Source: Collinsella sp. (lineage in GTDB: Bacteria; Actinomycetota; Coriobacteriia; Coriobacteriales; Coriobacteriaceae). Taken from it: 22,768 nucleotides of DNA. The notes below the pieces were generated by a model. It searched no databases and had not been told where the DNA came from. It saw only the letters and a list, made by a program, of their open reading frames with translations. This document shows, one piece after another, positions 14,168 to 20,416 of the stretch. Positions within the stretch are counted from its first letter, which is position 1; each line of letters opens with the position of its first letter. The position numbers were made by a program, and so were the translations under genes. The stretch is taken from the NCBI GenBank assembly GCA_018376905.1, contig JAHAAK010000035.1, forward strand, positions 1 through 22,768, written 5' to 3'.

Positions 14168-14971
14168 TTAGGCGGTGGCGATGATGAGGGTTGGGACGTC
14201 GATGTCGACGATTTCGTCGATCGAGGTGGCGACGGCATCGTCGGGATCACGGTCCATCACGATGGCGTCGACGTCGGCAAGCTCGGCAAAACGGTACATG
14301 CCGCGTCCGTTGACCTTGCTGGCGTCCATGAGGGCGACGCTTTGACGAGCGGCACCGACCATAGCCGCTTTGGTCTCGGCCATCTGCGGAAAGTCGGTCG
14401 TAAAGCCGCAGCCGGGAACAAAAGCGCCAGGGCACATGACGGCAAGGTCGGCGTGGACCATTTGGAGCGCCTGCATGGTAAGTGGGCCGTACAGATAGCG
14501 ATGACCTTTGCGCAGTGCCCCGCCCAGCATGACGACATCGACCGAGGGCATGCTCTCGTCGATATAATCAGCGATGGTAATGTCGGCCGTGATAACGGTG
14601 ATGCCGTCGCGCTGGTCGAGGAGCCGGACGAACTCAAGCGCCGTGGTGCCCGAATCGACAAGCAGCGTGTCGCCGTCATTGACAAGCTCGATGGCGCTTT
14701 GCGCGATGGCCTGCTTGGCAGCGACGTTGACATTGATGCGGCGATCCTGCGTGGAGACGGTCAAGCGCTTGTGGAGCGACACGGCGCCGCCATGCGTGCG
14801 GCGCAACTTGCCTGCTTCGGCGAGCGCGTCCAGGTCGGCGCGGGCGGTGACGGAGGACACGCCAAAGGTCTGGGCGATTTCTGCTACCTGTACCGAGGCA
14901 TTATGCTCGAGCATTTCCATGATGGCGGTACGGCGTTCGTCGGCAAAAGCACGGTTGGTAGCTTGGGCCAT
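14168..14971 (-). CDS. DeoR-family regulator, likely of the tagatose pathway
   Basis: 267 residues with the DeoR plan. The winged HTH comes first (about 20-60, VAEIAQTFGVSSVTARADLDALAEAGKL then RRTHGGA), followed by a sugar-phosphate-sensing domain of the ribose-5-phosphate isomerase-like type with LLVDSGTTALEFVRLL, VITADITIA and MLGGALRKGH. Effectors in this family are usually phosphorylated sugars. An ATG 57 bases upstream is in frame, but has no ribosome site; the ATG at 14971 follows GGAG at six bases. It is divergent from the class II aldolase at 15306. The gap holds a 13-base match (15104-15116) to the GTTC array before lacF, so it may control lacF, lacABXC, the aldolase and itself in the way LacR does in streptococci. 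This link is an inference. Confidence 0.88.
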   Translation of the reverse strand: MAQATNRAFADERRTAIMEMLEHNASVQVAEIAQTFGVSSVTARADLDALAEAGKLRRTHGGAVSLHKRLTVSTQDRRINVNVAAKQAIAQSAIELVNDGDTLLVDSGTTALEFVRLLDQRDGITVITADITIADYIDESMPSVDVVMLGGALRKGHRYLYGPLTMQALQMVHADLAVMCPGAFVPGCGFTTDFPQMAETKAAMVGAARQSVALMDASKVNGRGMYRFAELADVDAIVMDRDPDDAVATSIDEIVDIDVPTLIIATA

Positions 14972-15305
14972 ATCTGCTCCATTCTCAGCTAAATTTGCAG
15001 GAATTGTGTTGACTCTATTTTCGTTCATTTTCTTTTTGAGTAAGAAAACACCTTTCGATTACTTATCTTTTCTATAAAAGAAAGACGCTCAACGCTCAAA
15101 ATTCAATATCGAACACGCCCACTCGGCTCTAATTCCTTCCGTTTACTTTTCAAAAACGACGGTATTGACCTGCATGGGCTCAATATCTCGCACGTGCAAG
15201 GCCGCTGAATTTCATACAATGAGCGCAGCAAAACGCAAGGTAAAATGCCTTGCGGACACGTACGCCCGATGTCCAGATGCGGGCGAGGGAGAGGAGCAAA
15301 CGCTC
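14972..15305. promoter_or_regulatory. Divergent control region between deoR and the aldolase
   Basis: 334 bases without a convincing gene; the short frame reaching back from the aldolase to 15165 has no ribosome site or recognisable content. Present are CAATATCGAACAC (15104-15116, reverse complement of the lacF-side GTGTTCGATATTG at 1624-1636), the palindrome CTTTT-ctat-AAAAG (15067-15080), an AT-rich stretch with CTTTTTGAGTAAG, and TACAAT at 15215-15220 as a possible aldolase -10, which lacks a good -35. The aldolase leader would be about 80 bases long. Confidence 0.5.
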
Positions 15306-16163
15306 ATGGCACTTGTTACCACCGAAAAGATGCTCAAGGACGCTCAGGCCGGCCATTACGCCGTTGGTGCGTTCAACGTCGAGAACCTCGAGTTTGTTAT
15401 GGCCGTTCTGGCCGCTGCCGAGGAGACCAAGTCCCCCGTCATCATGCAGACCACCCCGGGCACCATCAAGACCGCTGGTCTGGACTACTTCTACGGCATG
15501 GTTAAGGCTGCCGCCGAGCGCGCTTCCGTGCCTGTTGCCCTGCACCTCGATCACGGCGACGGCTATGACCGCTGCATGCAGGCTTTCCGCACTGGCTACA
15601 CCTCTGTCATGATCGACGGCTCGCACGAGTCTTTCGAGGACAACATTGCCCTGACCAAGTCCGTTGCCGATGCTGGCCGCGCCATGGGCGTGCCCGTCGA
15701 GGCTGAGCTCGGCAAGGTTGGCGGCAAGGAGGACGACGGTCCCGCAGTTGAGGGCGAGAGCCCCTACACCGATCCTGCCGAGGCCAAGGAGTTCGTCGAG
15801 CGTACCGGCTGCACCTCCCTCGCAATTGGCGTTGGCACCAGCCACGGCGTGTACACGAGCGATCCGCACATCGAGCAGTCCGTGGTCAAGGCCATCCGCG
15901 ACGCCGTCGACGTGCCGCTGGTTCTGCACGGCACCTCCGGTGTGCCCGATGAGCAGGTTGCCGAGGCTGTGAAGAACGGCATCTGCAAGGTTAACTACGC
16001 TACCGAGCTGCGTCAGGCCTACACCAAGGGCTTCATGGCCTACATGGCCGAGAACCCCGCCTGCTTCGACCCCAAGAAGCCGGCCAAGGAGGGCATGCGT
16101 GAGATCACCGAGCTGGTTAAGATCCGCATGACCAACCTCAACTCTGTGGGCAAAGCAGAGTAA
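15306..16163 (+). CDS. Class II bisphosphate aldolase, GatY/KbaY type
   Basis: 285 residues of the zinc-dependent class II aldolase family. It cleaves fructose 1,6- or tagatose 1,6-bisphosphate to dihydroxyacetone phosphate and glyceraldehyde 3-phosphate. Active-site features: HLDHGD (80-85) with catalytic Asp82 and zinc ligand His83, the GTSHGVY segment with His180, and LHGTSGVP with His208. The length and the motif spacing are those of GatY/KbaY/FbaA-short enzymes (about 284-286). The start at 15306 follows GAGAGGAG; the frame extends 141 bases upstream without support. No class I LacD is present in the window, so this gene most likely completes the tagatose pathway. Whether it prefers tagatose or fructose bisphosphate cannot be read from the motifs; a household FBP aldolase is the alternative. 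Confidence 0.92.
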   Translation: MALVTTEKMLKDAQAGHYAVGAFNVENLEFVMAVLAAAEETKSPVIMQTTPGTIKTAGLDYFYGMVKAAAERASVPVALHLDHGDGYDRCMQAFRTGYTSVMIDGSHESFEDNIALTKSVADAGRAMGVPVEAELGKVGGKEDDGPAVEGESPYTDPAEAKEFVERTGCTSLAIGVGTSHGVYTSDPHIEQSVVKAIRDAVDVPLVLHGTSGVPDEQVAEAVKNGICKVNYATELRQAYTKGFMAYMAENPACFDPKKPAKEGMREITELVKIRMTNLNSVGKAE

Positions 16164-16196
16164 CAGCAAGGGTACTCCGACTCGCTACATATCCCG

Positions 16197-16321
16197 GGGA
16201 GGGACGAGGGCTTAGTTCCCCAATCGTCCTCGGGCATGCAAAAAGCCTCGCTGCGCACTTCGTGCGGCGAGGCTTTTTGCCCCCTGCGGAAAGATTGGGG
16301 AACTAAGCCCTCGTCTCTCCC
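16197..16321. terminator. Nested double hairpin, bidirectional terminator
   Basis: Outer arms of 29 bases (16197-16225 and 16293-16321) pair with a single G-T exception; the inner part 16203-16225 is perfectly complementary to 16293-16315. Inside, a second hairpin (16238-16280) has the arms GCAAAAAGCCTCGC and GCGAGGCTTTTTGC extended by CGCAC/GTGCG, a typical terminator for both directions. It separates the aldolase from the convergent HAD gene. The long outer stem is more than a terminator needs. Confidence 0.85.
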
Positions 16322-16384
16322 AAGTTGACCTGCTCGAGGTCGTCGCCCTTGTGGCGTTAGGACTGCGAATTTGGGATGGGAGGG

Positions 16385-17008
16385 TTACTTGGTTGTTAGG
16401 GTTAGTAGGTCGTTGGGGGTTTTGAGGTTGTAGGTGGCGTTTGGGATGTCTTGGTGTGATCCCCATGCCGCTCTGGCAAAACTGACCCCTGCCGAAGTTG
16501 CGCATTGTTCGTCGTAGACGGTGTCGCCAACGTAGACGACGTTGCCAGGATTCGCGCCCGTACGCCGGAGATATTCGAGCATGGGTGCGGGTGCGGGTTT
16601 ATGTTCGGTTGTGTCTTCGACAAGGATGATGCGCTCAAAATATTTATCGAAACCAAGGGGTGCAATTTCTTTTGCGTATTCGTCGCGCGCACGTGAGGAG
16701 ACGATGCCAAGTTTGCAGCCGCTATCGGCGAGTGTTGCGATGACTTCAAGCAAACCTGGAAACACGCTGATGGTGCTTTTAAAGCTGGCGGCAACTTGGC
16801 ACCAGCGATCCAACGTTGCCTGCGAGTAGATTCCGAGTTTCTCAAGGGCATCCTTGCCGGGTATGCCGAGGGCAAATTCAAGCTCGTGTCGGGGGAGCGT
16901 TTTGCCGGTCTCTTCTTGGACAATCTGGACAAGCGATGATAGAACGCTTTCTTCTGTATCTGCCAATGTCCCATCAACGTCAAATACGATATGTTCAAAG
17001 TGCTTCAT
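16385..17008 (-). CDS. HAD-superfamily phosphatase (phosphoglycolate phosphatase-like)
   Basis: 207 residues of the HAD subfamily with an alpha-helical cap. Motif I is FDVDGTLAD (nucleophile Asp10, acid Asp12), motif II is VSSRAR, motif III the lysine of HKPAPAPML, motif IV VYVGDTVYDEQCA. The cap lies between about residues 15 and 80. It should hydrolyse a small phosphorylated metabolite; phosphoglycolate, beta-phosphoglucomutase-like or pyrophosphatase roles cannot be told apart by sequence. GAGGAG before the ATG fixes the start. It lies 56 bases behind the AraC-type regulator on the same strand, so both are probably one transcript, and a sugar-phosphate clean-up role is possible given the setting. 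Confidence 0.88.
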   Translation of the reverse strand: MKHFEHIVFDVDGTLADTEESVLSSLVQIVQEETGKTLPRHELEFALGIPGKDALEKLGIYSQATLDRWCQVAASFKSTISVFPGLLEVIATLADSGCKLGIVSSRARDEYAKEIAPLGFDKYFERIILVEDTTEHKPAPAPMLEYLRRTGANPGNVVYVGDTVYDEQCATSAGVSFARAAWGSHQDIPNATYNLKTPNDLLTLTTK

Positions 17009-17064
17009 ATGATTGCTCCTCTCTGTTGTTTGCCTGCAAGTTTGATGCGGTGACAGAAGAAAGG

Positions 17065-18003
17065 CTAGCGGGATTTCTGCCTGGTGCTATCGAGATTCTG
17101 CCTCGCTGCTCGATAGCTCGAAGGAGTGCACCCCATTTGTTCTTTAAATACCTGGCCAAGATGGCTTGCTGTTATAAATCCGCATTGGCGCGCGACTGTC
17201 TGTACCGTTCGCGTGGTGTGTGCCAAAAGTTCGCAAGCACGGTTTATGCGGTATGCGCGTAGATATGCCGCCGGGGTCGTTCCTGCACAAGTTTCGATAA
17301 TGCGGTAACACTCTCTTTCGCTTACGCCGGCTGCAGATGCCATCTGGGGCACATCTATAGCGGCTGCATAGTTTGCGCGGATAAAGTCCAGGATTGCCTT
17401 GAACTGTACGTCGCGGTTGGTCATCCAAGAGGCGTTGTCGGAGGAAAAGAGCGGTTCGGCCTTGGCGTAAATCTGAATCCAGAGCTCTGACAAGCTATTC
17501 CGAAGCGCCATCTCGTTCTGCGGCCGTTGAAGGTCGTGGCTAAAGGAGCTCTTCAGCAAATCGATAAAGGGCATATCGTCGGGGTTGGTGGGCGACCATT
17601 TGAGCACATCGACGCCTCGACATTGAAGCAATGGGTTGATGTAGCGCTTTTGGAGACGTCCCGTGGGATCGCCGAGCATCGACGGCTGAAAGATATGCAG
17701 CATTTGAATGGCTGGCGCCGAATTGGGTGATTGCAGCGTGCTATGCAAAACGCCGCCGTTGATAAAGCCGGCGGACTCTTCCTCAAAGCGTACGTGCTCA
17801 TGAGCCGTGCGCGTTCGATAGTCAATCGCTCCCTGCTCCATGTAGAAAAGCTCAACTTCGGAATGCCAGTGCCAGGGGACGGAATTGCCCGGATAGCGAG
17901 CGAATTCTGCGCGTTCGGCAATATAGGGCCAGTCTTCGGCGGTCTCGGGAAACGCTTCTTCGCGTCCTCCGCGGTGCAATTCTATGTGATCCATGTTTCG
18001 CAT
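17065..18003 (-). CDS. AraC-family transcriptional regulator
   Basis: 312 residues. The N-terminal cupin-like sensing part shows VPWHWHSEVELFYMEQG (about 42-58), the arm that binds small ligands in AraC proteins. The C-terminal 100 residues are the double helix-turn-helix: VPQMASAAGVSERECYRI, then VARQCGFITASHLGQVFKE and the closing GCTPSSYR. Such proteins usually activate a nearby sugar-use gene; here only the HAD gene follows. Two starts are possible (18003 and 17994, nine bases apart), neither with a ribosome site. A TATACT box at 18015-18010 would place the transcript start on or next to the first ATG, so the message may be leaderless, something known in Actinobacteria. Confidence 0.92.
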   Translation of the reverse strand: MRNMDHIELHRGGREEAFPETAEDWPYIAERAEFARYPGNSVPWHWHSEVELFYMEQGAIDYRTRTAHEHVRFEEESAGFINGGVLHSTLQSPNSAPAIQMLHIFQPSMLGDPTGRLQKRYINPLLQCRGVDVLKWSPTNPDDMPFIDLLKSSFSHDLQRPQNEMALRNSLSELWIQIYAKAEPLFSSDNASWMTNRDVQFKAILDFIRANYAAAIDVPQMASAAGVSERECYRIIETCAGTTPAAYLRAYRINRACELLAHTTRTVQTVARQCGFITASHLGQVFKEQMGCTPSSYRAARQNLDSTRQKSR

Positions 18004-18009
18004 GGCATC

Positions 18010-18015
18010 AGTATA
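18010..18015 (-). promoter_or_regulatory. -10 box abutting the AraC gene start
   Basis: The minus strand reads TATACT, with its last base seven positions before the first ATG of the regulator. Standard spacing would start the transcript at the ATG itself. No strong -35 is seen. Confidence 0.4.
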
Positions 18016-18028
18016 AAGCGCGATGGGC

Positions 18029-18238
18029 TTAGATTGCTCTTGCCTGTTCGGGGAACGCCTTGTCTAGGGATGCTTGGAGCCTTTCGAACGATGCTCGCAA
18101 GTTGTGGCTCTGGTCGGTTGAGCGTTTGGCTTTTGTGGTGGGGGAGTCGAGGAGGCCGTCTCTCTGTGTCGGGGGGAAGGAGAAAAGGTCTGCATGTTTT
18201 AGGGATGGCTGCTGTGCTGCGTCATTGGAAGAATGCAT
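18029..18238 (-). pseudogene. Doubtful 69-codon ORF, perhaps a remnant of a decayed gene
   Basis: A 69-residue frame starting MHSSNDAAQQPSLKHADLF and ending in a helical-looking RASFERLQASLDKAFPEQ. The ATG lies ten bases after GAGGAGG, but that ribosome site is itself inside another open frame just upstream (minus strand, ending at the TAA 18243-18241) which reads ARDLAAHPVRNLLVDIEEAA at its end. The two frames differ by one base. Together they may be a frameshifted or eroded gene, or an unrelated pair of chance frames. I recognise no family. Confidence 0.25.
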
Positions 18239-18243
18239 GCTTA

Positions 18244-18492
18244 TGCGGCCTCCTCGATGTCCACCAAAAGGTTGCGCACGGGGTGTGCTGCTAGGTCCCG
18301 TGCGTTGGCAGTATTATGCCGCGGCTGCTGCAAAGAAGTGCTAAAGAAAGGCTTAATGAGGTTTGACGTTGCGATGAAACCGCAGGTAAAAGCTATCGAG
18401 TAACACTCTTGAAAGGTTTTGGGCTTAAGGGCTTTCTAAGGTTTGTGGCACGGATGTGGCTTGCCTGTGTGGGGCGTGTGGACGGCTCGTTC
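18244..18492. other. Region without a clear gene between the AraC and NUDIX-Vsr loci
   Basis: The stretch 18004-18492 as a whole has no confident gene. This part holds the minus-strand frame that ends at 18241 and a hairpin with arms CGCACGGG (18275-18282) and CCCGTGCG (18297-18304) around a 14-base loop. Nearer the Vsr end (18420-18490) the plus strand is rich in G and T runs. No promoter or repeat is evident. Confidence 0.4.
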
Positions 18493-19482
18493 CTAGCGCT
18501 GCGGTGCGGCGGCGCGTACTTGTTCGATGACCTTTTCCATGGTGGCGTCGATGCGGTCTTTTTTGAGCTCGCATTCCCAGATGGTTATGGGTGTCCAGCC
18601 CATTTGAGTGAGTGCTGCCACGGCGGTGCGGTCGCGCTCGACGTTGCGACGGAACTTTGCCTCCCAAAACTCAACGTTGCGCTTGGGCTGGCTAGGGCTG
18701 CACTTGGGGCAGCGGTGCCAAAAGCAACCGTTGACGAAGATGGCGATCTTGCGGCCGGGGAAGGCGATGTCGGGCTTGCCGGGAACCTTCCATTCCAAGC
18801 GATAACCCGTAAGGCCTGCTGCGCGCAGGCGCTGACGTACGAGTAGCTCGGGCTTGGTGTTGGCGCGCTTGTTGCCCTTCATGGACTTTTTGATGGCGGC
18901 GCGACGGCGGACCAGTTCGCGCTCGTCAGCGGAGAGGTCCGAGGTATCGATGCCGTCGAGCAGGCCGGGCTTGGGACGCTTCTTGCTGCGGCGCTTAGGT
19001 GCGCGCTTGGGCTTGCTGGCGGGTTTGTCGGCTGTGTTGGGCGCGGCGTCATCGGCGGCGCCGTTGGCCTCGAGCCGATCTTCCTTCAACTCAATCAGAG
19101 CATCGATAAGCCCTTTGTCGGCGGGCATCCACTCAACCGTGGCAAGCGAGGTGCGCGGAATCCAGCGGATATCGAGCTGGCGGTCGTGCTTCTGGGGTTC
19201 ATCGGATTCATCGGCGAGTGAGCAGTAGTAACACTCCATCGAGAGATGGAAATCGGGGTAGTCATACTCAACGGTGTAAAAATCGCGCAGGTTGGTGACT
19301 TTTACCTGCAGCTCTTCCATAAGCTCGCGTCGCACGGCGTCTTCGGGTGTCTCGCCGCGCATGAGCTTGCCACCGGGGAACTCCCAAAGTCCCTGCATGT
19401 CGCCATAGCCGCGCTGCACGGCAAGCAGCTCGTCAGATCCTTCCTTGCGAATGATCCCAGCGGCAACATGAACAGTCTTCAA
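18493..19482 (-). CDS. NUDIX hydrolase fused to Vsr-type mismatch endonuclease
   Basis: 329 residues with two enzyme domains. Residues 1-130 are a MutT/CTP-pyrophosphohydrolase-like NUDIX domain with a complete Nudix box (G38-x5-E44-x7-R52-E53-L54-x-E56-E57-L58-x-V60). Residues 131-190 are a basic, Ala/Lys/Pro-rich linker. Residues about 195-315 are a very-short-patch-repair endonuclease domain: NTKPELLVRQRLR, PGKPDIAF with the catalytic Asp238, NGCFWHRCPKC, FWEAKFRRNVERD and a GW...IWECEL end. Asn251 stands where E. coli Vsr has His64; His256 is kept. The start is TTG at 19482, after GAGAGGA, giving MKTVHVAAGII; the long open frame continuing upstream to 20049 is a shadow of the ABC gene. 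No Dcm methylase lies nearby, though Vsr proteins usually accompany one. Likely roles are removal of damaged nucleotides and repair of mismatches; the fusion itself is inferred to link them. Confidence 0.9.
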   Translation of the reverse strand: MKTVHVAAGIIRKEGSDELLAVQRGYGDMQGLWEFPGGKLMRGETPEDAVRRELMEELQVKVTNLRDFYTVEYDYPDFHLSMECYYCSLADESDEPQKHDRQLDIRWIPRTSLATVEWMPADKGLIDALIELKEDRLEANGAADDAAPNTADKPASKPKRAPKRRSKKRPKPGLLDGIDTSDLSADERELVRRRAAIKKSMKGNKRANTKPELLVRQRLRAAGLTGYRLEWKVPGKPDIAFPGRKIAIFVNGCFWHRCPKCSPSQPKRNVEFWEAKFRRNVERDRTAVAALTQMGWTPITIWECELKKDRIDATMEKVIEQVRAAAPQR

Positions 19483-19585
19483 CAGGAGTCCTCTCTCAAC
19501 ATCAACACGCGGCAGGGTAGCTACGCGTACCTTACACAACGGTAAGGCAAGCGTAAGCCATATCGATGGTAGCCGACTCGTCTTC

Positions 19586-19614
19586 TTGCGACTATAGATG
19601 CCGTAGACTAATTG
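19586..19614 (+). promoter_or_regulatory. Candidate promoter of the ABC transporter operon
   Basis: TTGCGA and TAATTG are 17 bases apart, 16 bases before the ABC start. The 148-base divergent gap also contains the palindrome CCTTACACAACGGTAAGG (19529-19546), a possible regulator site for either gene. Confidence 0.4.
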
Positions 19615-19630
19615 CAAGAAAGGACTCGGT

Positions 19631-20416
19631 ATGCAAACCACGCACATGGCGACCCCGGTACTGGAGGTCGCGCATCTCGAAAAGGTATATGGGGCGCTGG
19701 GTAACGTGACCCGCGCGCTCAACGACGTCTGCTTTACCGTCAACCGCGGCGAATTTGTTGGCATCATGGGCGCTTCGGGCTCGGGCAAGTCGACCCTGCT
19801 CAACTGCGTGTCGACCATCGATAGCGCCACAAGTGGCACGATCCGCATCAACGGGCAGGACGTAACACGCATGAAGCAGGCTAAGCTTTCGCAGTTCCGC
19901 CGCGAGGAGCTCGGCTTTATCTTCCAGGACTCCAACCTGCTCGATACGCTCACGGCACGCGAGAACATCGCCCTGCCGCTCACCATCGCCCGCACAAACT
20001 CGGCAGAGATTTCGACCCGCGTGCAGGATGTGGCAGCGCGCCTCTCCATCAGTCAGGTGCTCGACAAGTATCCCTACCAGATGTCCGGCGGTCAGCAGCA
20101 GCGCGTTGCCGCGGCTCGCGCGCTCGTAGCCGATCCCACCATGATCATGGCCGACGAGCCCACCGGCGCCCTCGATTCCAAGAGCGCTCGCCTGCTGCTC
20201 GAGAGCCTGGAGGCCCTCAATCGCCGCCTACGCGCCACCGTGCTCATGGTCACGCATGACAGCTTTGCTGCCAGCTACACGAGCCGCGTGTTGTTTATCC
20301 GCGACGGCAAGATCTTCACCGAGCTGCGCCGTGGCGACACCGACCGCCGAGAGTTCTTCGACCGCATTATGGAGGTCGTTGCCATGATGGGCGGTGAGGG
20401 CTCCGATGCTCTGTAA
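19631..20416 (+). CDS. ABC transporter ATP-binding protein, BceA/MacB type
   Basis: 261 residues with all nucleotide-binding motifs: Walker A GASGSGKST (about 49-57), Q-loop FIFQDSNLLDTLT, signature MSGGQQQRVAAARAL, Walker B MIMADEPTGALDSKS and H-loop VTHD. The TGALDS form and the overall length match BceA-type ATPases that serve FtsX-like permeases. It would power the permease encoded by the next gene, typically for sensing and removing cell-wall-active peptides or for lipid-linked substrates. AAAGGA before the ATG sets the start. Its last codons overlap the permease start, showing translational coupling. No two-component system, often paired with BceAB, lies within the window; one may lie beyond the right edge. 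Confidence 0.95.
   Translation: MQTTHMATPVLEVAHLEKVYGALGNVTRALNDVCFTVNRGEFVGIMGASGSGKSTLLNCVSTIDSATSGTIRINGQDVTRMKQAKLSQFRREELGFIFQDSNLLDTLTARENIALPLTIARTNSAEISTRVQDVAARLSISQVLDKYPYQMSGGQQQRVAAARALVADPTMIMADEPTGALDSKSARLLLESLEALNRRLRATVLMVTHDSFAASYTSRVLFIRDGKIFTELRRGDTDRREFFDRIMEVVAMMGGEGSDAL

Noticed and set aside
15165..15305. N-terminal extension of the class II aldolase
   Set aside because: The added 47 residues resemble no aldolase; the ATG at 15306 has a strong GAGAGGAG and gives the normal family length.
17731..18294. Plus-strand frame of 187 codons opposite the AraC gene start
   Set aside because: Mostly antisense to the regulator, with low-complexity Gly/Arg/Ser composition and no ribosome site.
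19483..20049. Upstream extension of the NUDIX-Vsr frame
   Set aside because: It overlaps the ABC ATPase gene in antisense and has Arg/Ser-rich shadow composition; the TTG at 19482 with GAGAGGA starts the NUDIX domain properly.
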